Source of the DNA: Phormidesmis priestleyi
GTDB taxonomy: Bacteria; Cyanobacteriota; Cyanobacteriia; Phormidesmidales; Phormidesmidaceae
Assembly (NCBI GenBank): GCA_003242115.1
Contig: QBMP01000113.1
Location: 1 to 5,971 of the forward strand
DNA: 5,971 bases
Direction of reading: 5' to 3'
In this document: positions 1 to 5,308 of the stretch, one piece after another
How the letters are laid out: every line of letters starts with the position of its first letter
Numbering within the stretch: position 1 is the stretch's first letter
Made by a program: the position numbers and the translations under genes
The notes under the pieces: model-generated
Database searches by the model: none
What the model saw: the letters and a program-made list of their open reading frames with translations, nothing else
Told to the model about the DNA's origin: nothing

Positions 1-532
1 CCTGCGCCTCATCATGGGCATTATCCAGCACCACCAAAGCCCGCTGATTCGCCAGCAGCGAACAATAGCACTTCTGCCGCTCATGCAGCGCCACCGGAAT
101 TTCCGCCCCGTCCATGCCCAGTGCCCGCAGCCACTCCCCCAGCACATCACCCGGATCTCTAGGCCGCGCATCTACCCCCTGCAAATTCACATACAGTTGC
201 GCATCAGGAAAGTGCTCCACCAGCCGATGCGCCGCACAGTTCGCCAAAGCTGACTTGCCCACCCCAGCCATTCCCGCCACCGCAGAAATTGCCACCGTCC
301 CCATGCCATCAGTCGCCGTCAGCGCCGCCTCAATCAGTGCCAGCTCTTCCACTCGCCCAGTAAAATCAGCCACATTGCGCGGCAACTGAAACGGCGAAGT
401 CACCCGCTTCACCGCCTCTATCGTCACATTGCCGCCAACGTCACCGAAGACAGTGCTATTTTTTACAGAGTCAAAGATCTGATTGTTGTCACCGCTAACC
501 CGCTGCCCATCAAACTTTTCAGGAACGCTCAT
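1..532 (-). CDS. STAND/NB-ARC NTPase, 5' part only (runs off left edge)
   Basis: This is the first 177 codons of a larger gene; the 3' end lies outside the window. The start is ATG at 532, and an in-frame TAG directly upstream (533-535) excludes any earlier start. No good Shine-Dalgarno is visible. Residues 12-38 are a Gly/Asn/Val-rich motif (VSGDNNQI ... FGDVGGNVTI). A linker follows, then an NB-ARC-type beginning with FTGRVEEL (57-64), Walker A GMAGVGKSA (87-95) and Walker B ALVVLDNA (165-172). FTGR followed by GxxGxGKS and LVVLDNA is typical of AfsR/NLR-like STAND ATPases, which act as nucleotide-driven oligomerising switches and usually carry C-terminal TPR or WD40 sensor repeats; none can be seen here. 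There is no large N-terminal effector domain. The short motif occupies that place and matches the C-terminal tail of the protein encoded at 1290-1742, suggesting that it recruits that protein. The family call is firm; the signalling role is inferred. Confidence 0.88.
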   Translation of the reverse strand, partial: MSVPEKFDGQRVSGDNNQIFDSVKNSTVFGDVGGNVTIEAVKRVTSPFQLPRNVADFTGRVEELALIEAALTATDGMGTVAISAVAGMAGVGKSALANCAAHRLVEHFPDAQLYVNLQGVDARPRDPGDVLGEWLRALGMDGAEIPVALHERQKCYCSLLANQRALVVLDNAHDEAQ

Positions 533-549
533 CTATTTGCATTTGATAA

Positions 550-714
550 TCACAAGGCTTCAATCTTCACGCTGCCACCCTCAATAGTATCGACCTGCAA
601 CCGATAACCGTAAAGTAAAGCCATCCCTAGCAGAGGCTCCGTCTCTGATTCTGCGATATAAATTTCGCGGTACTGTCCATCCCAAATCACGTTCGCAGTA
701 TACAAATCGAAAAA
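550..714 (-). pseudogene. 3' remnant of a clan AA aspartic protease gene
   Basis: From about 714 down to the TGA at 550-552, the frame reads about 54 residues beginning FFDLYTANVIWDG, with EPLLGMALLYGY and EGGSVKI further on. This matches, from memory, the C-terminal half of small (about 120 aa) retropepsin-like clan AA aspartic proteases common in cyanobacteria, where xFDVYxAxVIWDG and PLLGMALLxGY are recurrent. The N-terminal half, with the catalytic D-T-G and the gene's start codon, is absent. An in-frame TGA at 718-720 closes the frame upstream and no suitable start exists, so this is not a functional gene. It overlaps the end of the 687-956 gene in another frame. In intact loci that small gene usually lies directly before the protease gene, so a deletion of roughly 200 bp probably joined the two near 709-716. 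It ends 17 bp before the STAND start. Confidence 0.75.
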
Positions 715-956
715 TGATCAACCGCCCGATGTCCGATGCGAATCACCCAAGGTTGAGCGTCGGGATATTGCTCAAACAGCCGATTCGTTGCAGGTACGAC
801 ATTCTCATCGACCTCAAAAACTCCAGTTTCGATGTCAATCGCCACAATTTTGCCCTCGTTTCCGGCTTCCACTTGCTGCCGAATGCCAGATTCATAGAGT
901 TCTTGCCTACGCCCAGCTATTTCTTCTTTGCTGTAACGTCGTTGACGCACTGCCAT
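687..956 (-). CDS. Small conserved cyanobacterial hypothetical protein, C-terminus altered by deletion
   Basis: This 89-residue protein begins MAVRQRRYSKEE and is soluble, with no signal peptide or membrane segment. Its start is supported by GAGGG at 964-968, 7 nt upstream. Residues 36-44 (KIVAIDIET) and 73-79 (RIGHRAV) resemble a small protein of unknown function often found in cyanobacteria directly upstream of a clan AA aspartic protease gene, a possible toxin-antitoxin-like or regulatory pair. The last seven or so residues (SICILRT) do not fit the family. They are read out of frame from the protease remnant across a deletion junction near 709-716, so the native C-terminus has been replaced. 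Most of the domain remains and the protein may still be made, but its presumed partner is broken. The family is recalled from memory and its biochemical role is unknown to me. Confidence 0.72.
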   Translation of the reverse strand: MAVRQRRYSKEEIAGRRQELYESGIRQQVEAGNEGKIVAIDIETGVFEVDENVVPATNRLFEQYPDAQPWVIRIGHRAVDHFSICILRT

Positions 957-1138
957 AGGGTCGCCCTCATTTTTACCTTGTCACTCATTTTAGTGTACAG
1001 AGCCAGTTGACGACCCTAGAGCAGACTGAGATGGCTTAATCAAGGCTTACAGCTGATTGTAAATGACTGCGAAAATTCAGATAAGTAGGTCGAGCTAATT
1101 ATCTGTAAGGTGCTGTTTATGCCTTAGAAGGCCCCCGT

Positions 1139-1152
1139 CCCCGAGTTCGGGG
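1139..1152. repeat. GC-rich palindrome, copy 1
   Basis: CCCCGA-GT-TCGGGG is a perfect 6-bp stem with a 2-nt spacer. It is preceded by GGCCCCCGT, so the unit resembles the reverse complement of the palindrome at 1218-1233 plus its GGGGGGCC flank. Short palindromes of this CCCCCGA..TCGGGGG type are scattered in cyanobacterial intergenic regions. No function is evident. Confidence 0.6.
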
Positions 1153-1217
1153 CTCTGAGGCAAGATGCTGAAAACCTCTCTGGCAGAGCGATCTATGCAT
1201 TCTGGATCGGCGATGCT

Positions 1218-1233
1218 CCCCCGATTTCGGGGG
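1218..1233. repeat. GC-rich palindrome, copy 2
   Basis: CCCCCGA-TT-TCGGGGG is a perfect 7-bp stem with a 2-nt spacer, followed by CTGGGGGGCC. With the palindrome at 1139-1152 it forms an imperfect inverted pair (about 1129-1155 against 1213-1243), as if the two were the ends of a short (about 115 bp) non-coding element. It could hinder read-through from the 1290-1742 gene, but no T-run follows it on the minus strand. Confidence 0.6.
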
Positions 1234-1289
1234 CTGGGGGGCCAATGCAACAATGATATTTCTTGTGAATCTTAATTAGGCTGACCCAC

Positions 1290-1742
1290 TTACATCGTCA
1301 CATCGCCCGTCACCGAGCCAATCGCCTTAGCATTGCCACCCATCGTCCCAATCACCTGATTGCGATCGCCCGTCACCGACTGCTGAATCCAAGTCCCCTG
1401 CCCATCTATCTCAGCCGCCTTTAGCAGCGCCGCCACCTCAGCCGCCAACGCCTGATCGCCTTCTAATATTTTCTTGAGCTGTCCGCGCAGTGCCGCCACC
1501 GAATCCGCATCATTCGGATCTTTCGCCACATCTTCTGCCGCCTCTTTCGCCGCTGCTTTTGCCTTCACTTTCGGCCACAGCCGCTGCCAAATCTTCCCCG
1601 CCTGCACCGCCGACTGCTCACCGACTTTTTCTGCCGCCGTTTCTGCCGCCGTCTCCACCGCCTTTTTACCCACCGCTTTTCCTAGCCCCATCAGCCCCGG
1701 CAAACAAGGCGCAAGCAAACTCACCAGCAAAGAAATATCCAT
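1290..1742 (-). CDS. Helical putative membrane-acting effector with C-terminal amyloid-like motif
   Basis: This 150-aa protein has three visible parts. Residues 1-24 are hydrophobic (MDISLLVSLLAPCLPGLMGL), suited to an amphipathic or membrane-inserting helix. Residues 25-112 are Ala/Lys/Glu-rich and predicted helical, with IWQRLWPKVKAK (51-62), the turn KDPNDADS (74-81) and LRGQLKKILEGD (85-96). Residues 122-150 form a Gly/Asn/Val-rich tail with SVTGD at both 122-126 and 143-147. The layout resembles HeLo/Bell-like death effectors: N-terminal membrane-active bundle and C-terminal amyloid-forming motif. The tail matches the N-terminus of the STAND NTPase at 1-532 (NQVIGTM/NQIFDSV, IGSVTGDVTM/FGDVGGNVTI). 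GAGG at 1753-1756, 10 nt upstream, supports the start. I recall similar helical proteins widely in cyanobacteria but know no experimentally assigned role. That it is a gene is likely; the effector role is inference. A structural or phage-like helical protein remains possible. Confidence 0.8.
   Translation of the reverse strand: MDISLLVSLLAPCLPGLMGLGKAVGKKAVETAAETAAEKVGEQSAVQAGKIWQRLWPKVKAKAAAKEAAEDVAKDPNDADSVAALRGQLKKILEGDQALAAEVAALLKAAEIDGQGTWIQQSVTGDRNQVIGTMGGNAKAIGSVTGDVTM
1302..1379 (-). repeat. In-gene 15-bp direct repeat encoding SVTGD twice, 21 codons apart
   Basis: The 15-mer ATCGCCCGTCACCGA occurs at 1302-1316 and again at 1365-1379, exactly 63 nt (21 codons) apart and in the same frame. 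Each copy encodes SVTGD on the minus strand. A spacing of 21 residues is that of the pseudo-repeats in the HET-s prion-forming domain, in which each repeat forms one two-layer coil of a beta-solenoid. The match in period may be coincidental, since the second unit here is only 8 residues long. Confidence 0.7.
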
Positions 1743-1752
1743 CCAAGCTTTT

Positions 1753-1756
1753 CCTC
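1753..1756 (-). promoter_or_regulatory. Ribosome binding site of the 150-aa gene
   Basis: GAGG (minus strand) lies 10 nt before the ATG at 1742 and supports that start. It lies only 3 nt from the edge of the inverted-repeat element at 1760-1896, so any promoter for this gene must lie in or beyond that element. Confidence 0.5.
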
Positions 1757-1759
1757 AAT

Positions 1760-1896
1760 GGGTAGGCTTATTTAAGTAGTCATGCACAATTAATTACAAA
1801 AGACTCTGCCTGAATCGTCTAGTTTTAGAATTTTTACTAAATCTTATTCTGTAATTAACTTTGCACAGGTACTTATAACATCATTCAGCCGTACCC
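1760..1896. repeat. Imperfect long inverted repeat, possible MITE-like element
   Basis: The outer ends are GGGTA (1760-1764) and TACCC (1892-1896). The inner arms 1774-1798 and 1850-1874 match in 19 of 25 positions when paired as inverted repeats, with conserved blocks AAGTA, TGCA and TTAATTACA at identical internal spacing on both sides. The 51 bp between the arms are AT-rich and non-coding. The outer portion differs by about 8 bp between arms. This fills most of the gap between ureD and the 150-aa gene. It could be a small non-autonomous transposable element, the relic of a larger insertion sequence, or a folded regulatory region. AT flanks the outer ends on both sides, but that is too short to call a target duplication. 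Confidence 0.55.
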
Positions 1897-1921
1897 ATAT
1901 TAGGGTGCGATGAGTTGTAAT

Positions 1922-2818
1922 TTATTTGGGAATGGGTGGCAGCGGTGCGTTTCCACTGATCTGCCGAACACAGCTTAACAGATGTCGCTGATAGGCTTTG
2001 AGGGCGCTGACTTGAGTTGCGATCGCTCTAATCCAAAGCCCATTGCACCCCGGCAACGGCGAGTCACACACCTGCAAGGCGATCGCGGGTACAGCATGGC
2101 GCTCAAGCTCACGGGCTAGGTGAGCTAGCTTAATATCAGGCACCACGGCAATGAAATTGGCAATGATCGGAAAATCAGTAAGCCACGAGCTGCACTTAAA
2201 AAGATTGTTGCGTCCTAGTACATTCAAATTATCAACAAAAAGTAAATCTCCCTCAGGGTTCTGTATCCGCAGCCGACTTTGAAACTGTTCAAAATCATAA
2301 AACTCTCCCCTAGCCATCCGCCCCGGCACAACAATTTCACTCAGCACCATCTGCGCTTGAGAATGCAGAGTGATCTCCATCCGCTGCGTCAGCGCCGCCG
2401 ACTTGAACAGAATTATCGGCTCTGGCATAAATTCAAAATAACCGCCACAGCCAACTTTTATCTTCCAATTTATTTCAGCAGATGCGCCACTCTCTTGCTG
2501 AACCGCAGACTGACTGTGCACTTTAGTCGCCGATTGATCGGTGAGATAAAGGCTAGCTTCAGCGCCCACCTCAACGCTCAGATGCAGATTGTCTCCCGAT
2601 AAAATCCCCGGTGAGGCATTCATAATATAGGCATAAACCCGACGAAGATCGGTCGGATCTAAGCGTAGATTGTTTGATAGCCGAAAGGGATAGCGGGCGT
2701 ACTGATAGGCCATAAAAGAACAATGGTCTGTAGCCGATCGCGCTACCCGCAGCGATAGATGAGGCGCAGTTTGAATAGTGTTCGTTACCTTGGAAGTAAT
2801 TGTTCCAGAAACAGCCAT
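1922..2818 (-). CDS. ureD: Urease accessory protein UreD (divergent)
   Basis: UreD (UreH) binds apo-urease and, with UreF and UreG, forms the platform through which the active-site lysine is carbamylated and nickel inserted, in the cytoplasm. This 298-aa protein has the family's usual length and signature. YPFRLSNNLRLDP (43-55) corresponds to the N-terminal strand region, MNASPGILSGDNLHL (66-80) to the usual PPGGIVGGDxL, and VEVGAEASLYLTDQSATKVH (82-101) to the usual VxxGAxxxLTTxxATKxY; EFMPEPIILF (129-138) matches the WLPQExIxF region. The matches are clear but the sequence is distant from standard UreD. The gene starts 1 bp after the ureC stop with no Shine-Dalgarno, so translation is probably coupled to ureC. 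ureD often lies at the front of bacterial urease operons; here it is last in view. UreF and UreG partners must be encoded elsewhere. Confidence 0.9.
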   Translation of the reverse strand: MAVSGTITSKVTNTIQTAPHLSLRVARSATDHCSFMAYQYARYPFRLSNNLRLDPTDLRRVYAYIMNASPGILSGDNLHLSVEVGAEASLYLTDQSATKVHSQSAVQQESGASAEINWKIKVGCGGYFEFMPEPIILFKSAALTQRMEITLHSQAQMVLSEIVVPGRMARGEFYDFEQFQSRLRIQNPEGDLLFVDNLNVLGRNNLFKCSSWLTDFPIIANFIAVVPDIKLAHLARELERHAVPAIALQVCDSPLPGCNGLWIRAIATQVSALKAYQRHLLSCVRQISGNAPLPPIPK

Positions 2819-2819
2819 A

Positions 2820-4526
2820 TCAGCGAAAAATATATAAGCGCCCTAAAGGCACCTGATCAACCGGATCACAAGTCGCTATATCACCATTAATTCTGACCTG
2901 AAACGTATCAGGATCAACTTCAATTTCCGGGCAAGCATCGTTGTGAAGCATATCGGCTTTGCTCAACTCGCGCGTGTTCTTCACAGGCAAAAGTTCTTTT
3001 TGTAGCCCTAACCGATCTGCTAGGCCATTTTCTAACGCTAGCTGAGTCACAAAACAAGCAGAAGTCGCCGCTGGTGCGCTGCCAAAGCTGCTCCACTGAG
3101 GCCGGTACAAAATTGGCTCACAGGTCATCAGTGAAGCATTCGACTCTCCCATTGGTGACCAAGCAATAAAGCCCTGCTTAATCACCACCTCAGGCTTAAT
3201 CCCAAAAAAGCCCGGTCGCCAAAGCACAATATCGGCCATTTTTCCCGGTTCAATAGAGCCCACATAATCCGCAACACCGCAGGTGCGGGCGACATTAATC
3301 GTGTATTTGGCTAAGTAGCGCAGCACACGGTGGTTGTCATTGCGCGGAGTATCTTCCGGTAAGGTGCCGCGCTGATCTTTCATTTTGGAAGCAAGCTGCC
3401 AAGTTCGACAAATCACTTCGCCAATACGGCCCATACCCTGGCTGTCAGATCCCAACATGCTGATTGCGCCCATGTCATGCAGAATGTCTTCAGCGGCAAT
3501 GGTTTCAGCCCGAATGCGAGATTCTGCAAAGGCCACATCTTCAGGCACTTTTGGGTTGAGATGATGGCACACCATCACCATGTCTAAATGCTCATCAAAT
3601 GTGTTGATGGTGTAAGGATTCGTGGGATTAGTAGAAGACGGCAGGCAGTGGCTGTATGCGGCAACTTTGATAATATCTGGGGCGTGACCCCCGCCTGCAC
3701 CTTCGGTGTGATAGGTGTGAATAGTGCGGCCCTTAATGGCGGCTAGCGTATCTTCGACATAGCCAGATTCATTCAGCGTATCGGTATGAATTTTGACCTG
3801 AAAATCGTATTGATCGGCAACTTTTAAGCAGGTATCAATGACCGCAGGCATGGCCCCCCAGTCTTCGTGGATTTTTAGCCCCATTGCGCCATTGGCGACT
3901 TGTTCTACTAAGCTCTCCGGCAGGCTAGAGCTGCCTTTGCCTAAGAATCCAAAGTTAATGGGAAACGCTTCAGACGCCTTGAGCATAATCCCCAAGTGAT
4001 GCGCGCCGCTGGTGCAAATGCCGACGGTCACTGGCCCCAGCCCGCCGCCGATCATGGTGGTTAGCCCACTAGAAAGCGCCTCGGCGCAAAGCCCCGCGCT
4101 ATCAAAATGAACGTGACCATCAAGACCACCGGGTGTCGCAATTAAGCCTTCACCGGCCTTGACATCGGTGTTGGCGCTAATCACCAAATTAGGGCTGACG
4201 CCTGCCATAATCCCTGGATTTCCGGCTTTACCGATGCCGACAATTTTGCCATCCTTGATGCCGATATCGGTTTTAACAATGCCCTGCACCGGATCGATTA
4301 ATAAGACGTTGGTAATGACTAAATCTAGCGCTCCGTCAGCGGCGGTAATGCCAGGAGCCATGCCAAGGCCGTCGCGGAGGGTTTTACCGCCGCCAAAAAC
4401 GCATTCGTCACCGTAAACGGTGTGATCTTGCTCGACTTCAATAATTAAAGAGGTGTCGGCTAGGCGGACGCGATCGCCCACGGTCGGGCCAAACAGCTCA
4501 GCGTAGCGATCGCGGCTAATTTCCAT
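2820..4526 (-). CDS. ureC: Urease alpha subunit, catalytic (divergent variant)
   Basis: UreC holds the dinickel site that hydrolyses urea to ammonia and carbamate. I start it at ATG 4526 ([18 protein letters not shown]), giving 568 aa, the usual family length. GAGGA lies 5 nt upstream; the in-frame ATG at 4562 would add 12 untypical residues and a longer overlap with ureB. Metal ligands are H138 and H140, K218 (carbamylated lysine, GLKIHEDWG), H247, H273 and D361; flap residues are C320 and H321 (MVCHHL). All are intact, so activity is expected. The odd part is residues 141-181. Typical ureases have FICPQQ after HxH and a TNATTCTPGPW loop; here they are FDSAGLC and [11 protein letters not shown], with 3 fewer residues. 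The usual SDSQAMGR is SDSQGMGR (360-367). The rest is conventional. This suggests a distinct urease subfamily, still probably urea-active. The C-terminus ends PLGRLYIFR and the stop is 1 bp from ureD. Confidence 0.97.
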   Translation of the reverse strand: MEISRDRYAELFGPTVGDRVRLADTSLIIEVEQDHTVYGDECVFGGGKTLRDGLGMAPGITAADGALDLVITNVLLIDPVQGIVKTDIGIKDGKIVGIGKAGNPGIMAGVSPNLVISANTDVKAGEGLIATPGGLDGHVHFDSAGLCAEALSSGLTTMIGGGLGPVTVGICTSGAHHLGIMLKASEAFPINFGFLGKGSSSLPESLVEQVANGAMGLKIHEDWGAMPAVIDTCLKVADQYDFQVKIHTDTLNESGYVEDTLAAIKGRTIHTYHTEGAGGGHAPDIIKVAAYSHCLPSSTNPTNPYTINTFDEHLDMVMVCHHLNPKVPEDVAFAESRIRAETIAAEDILHDMGAISMLGSDSQGMGRIGEVICRTWQLASKMKDQRGTLPEDTPRNDNHRVLRYLAKYTINVARTCGVADYVGSIEPGKMADIVLWRPGFFGIKPEVVIKQGFIAWSPMGESNASLMTCEPILYRPQWSSFGSAPAATSACFVTQLALENGLADRLGLQKELLPVKNTRELSKADMLHNDACPEIEVDPDTFQVRINGDIATCDPVDQVPLGRLYIFR

Positions 4527-4941
4527 TGATTTCCTCACGCTCGTTAGCGCTACTGTCACCATAGTTTTCAGCCTTAACTTTGGCCAAAGCAGCGGCTCTA
4601 ATTTGCGGATCGTCTAGCTGTCCATTCACCAGATCGTTTAAGCCTTGAACAATGCGATCGCCCGCCAAAGCCACCAGCGTTACCATCTGACTATCCCCTG
4701 GCTCAAACCTCACCGCCGTTCCTGCCGGAATATCTAACCGAAAGCCCAGCGCCTCGGCGCGATCAAAGCTGAGAGCGCGGTTGACTTCAAAAAAGTGAAA
4801 ATGAGAGCCGATTTGGATAGGGCGATCGCCCCGATTAGTCACGCTCAAAGTCTTGCTTTCTCGGCCTGCATTGATTGCGATCGCCCCCGCCTCACAAATA
4901 ATTGCCCCCGGCGCTAATGAGTTAATAAAAACGGTATCCAT
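4516..4941 (-). CDS. ureB: Urease beta subunit
   Basis: UreB is the small structural subunit that packs against UreC in the (UreABC)3 assembly; it has no catalytic residues of its own. The 141-aa protein carries the family hallmarks [20 protein letters not shown] (35-54), where the beta signature GSHFHF is at 45-50, then [16 protein letters not shown] (68-83) and VTLVALAG (87-94), ending its core at LVNGQLD (104-110). About 30 residues of charged, mostly polar tail follow, longer than the roughly 100-residue minimal form; such tails vary between species. The last codons overlap the ureC start by 11 bp. The gene begins 7 bp after ureA with only a distant AGGA, so reinitiation after ureA is likely. 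Confidence 0.97.
   Translation of the reverse strand: MDTVFINSLAPGAIICEAGAIAINAGRESKTLSVTNRGDRPIQIGSHFHFFEVNRALSFDRAEALGFRLDIPAGTAVRFEPGDSQMVTLVALAGDRIVQGLNDLVNGQLDDPQIRAAALAKVKAENYGDSSANEREEINGN
4532..4536 (-). promoter_or_regulatory. Ribosome binding site that fixes the ureC start
   Basis: GAGGA on the minus strand is spaced 5 nt (AATCA) from the ATG at 4526. It lies inside the end of ureB and favours this start over the in-frame ATG at 4562. The resulting 11-bp overlap of ureB and ureC suggests translational coupling. Confidence 0.75.
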
Positions 4942-4948
4942 TATGTAA

Positions 4949-5263
4949 TCAAGCTTCCTGAGGTCTGATTGGATGGTGCACGCTCACTAACTTCGTGCCG
5001 TCGTTAAAGTGGGCTTCGACTTGAATCAACGGAATCAAATCGGCAACGCCTGCCAGTACATCGGCTGTATTGAGCAAAGTCGCCCCTTCAGCCATCAGCT
5101 GCGCCACTGTTTTATCTTCTCTCGCACCTTCAACAATGTAGTCACTGATGTAGGCGATCGCTTCCGGCACATTCAGCTTAATACCGCGATCTCTACGTCT
5201 ACGCGCAATTTCAGCAGCCGTAAACAGCGTCAGCCGCTCAGACTCTTTAGGCGTCAAATACAT
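4949..5263 (-). CDS. ureA: Urease gamma subunit
   Basis: UreA is the smallest structural subunit of bacterial urease. At 104 aa it is the normal length and fully colinear with the family: [20 protein letters not shown] (1-20), [20 protein letters not shown] (21-40), [16 protein letters not shown] (45-60), [20 protein letters not shown] (73-92) and VHHPI (94-98). It is separate from ureB, unlike the UreA-UreB fusions of some bacteria. The start ATG is preceded by a weak GGA 4 nt upstream. A gap of 45 bp separates it from the hydrolase gene and no clear promoter was found in that gap, so the cluster is probably transcribed from upstream, outside the window. Confidence 0.98.
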   Translation of the reverse strand: MYLTPKESERLTLFTAAEIARRRRDRGIKLNVPEAIAYISDYIVEGAREDKTVAQLMAEGATLLNTADVLAGVADLIPLIQVEAHFNDGTKLVSVHHPIRPQEA

Positions 5264-5308
5264 CTATCCAAAGCTCACTAAAACTCACCAAAAAATTCAT
5301 ATTACTCG

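Larger units (their letters stand above)
957..1289. other. 333 bp intergenic region with two GC-rich hairpins, no gene seen
   Basis: No credible coding frame, tRNA or structured RNA is seen here. The right half holds two GC-rich palindromes (1139-1152 and 1218-1233), annotated separately. The left end supplies the ribosome binding site of the 687-956 gene. The sequence after the stop of the 1290-1742 gene lacks a hairpin followed by a T-run on the minus strand, so I do not call an intrinsic terminator. Confidence 0.6.
4470..5161. repeat. Cluster of HIP1 octamers (GCGATCGC)
   Basis: Six perfect GCGATCGC palindromes lie here, starting at 4470, 4506, 4654, 4822, 4877 and 5154, within ureA, ureB and the 5' end of ureC. 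Three more start at 1362, 2019 and 2079. None is found in 1-1300. HIP1 is a hallmark of many cyanobacterial genomes. Confidence 0.9.

Noticed and set aside
714..1010. Plus-strand open frame of 98 codons
   Set aside because: It lies antisense to the 687-956 gene, has no family resemblance and no Shine-Dalgarno, and its hydrophobic end is read from non-coding sequence.
1474..1779. Plus-strand open frames of about 90-100 codons rich in Ala/Pro/Ser
   Set aside because: They are shadows of the Ala/Glu/Lys-rich minus-strand gene at 1290-1742 and show low-complexity composition.
1893..1906. Small palindrome ACCC-ATATTA-GGGT after ureD, as a terminator
   Set aside because: It has only a 4-bp GC stem with no T-run on the minus strand.
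4159..4416. Plus-strand open frame opposite ureC
   Set aside because: It is antisense to a highly conserved part of ureC and has no recognisable domain.
2820..4526. Frameshift in ureC as the cause of the odd loop
   Set aside because: The frame is continuous, conserved sequence resumes on both sides, and all ligands are in the same frame; the 3-residue difference is a multiple of three bases.
4527..4562. ATG at 4562 as the ureC start
   Set aside because: It would add 12 residues not seen in the family and a 47-bp overlap with ureB, whereas ATG 4526 has GAGGA 5 nt upstream and the usual N-terminus.
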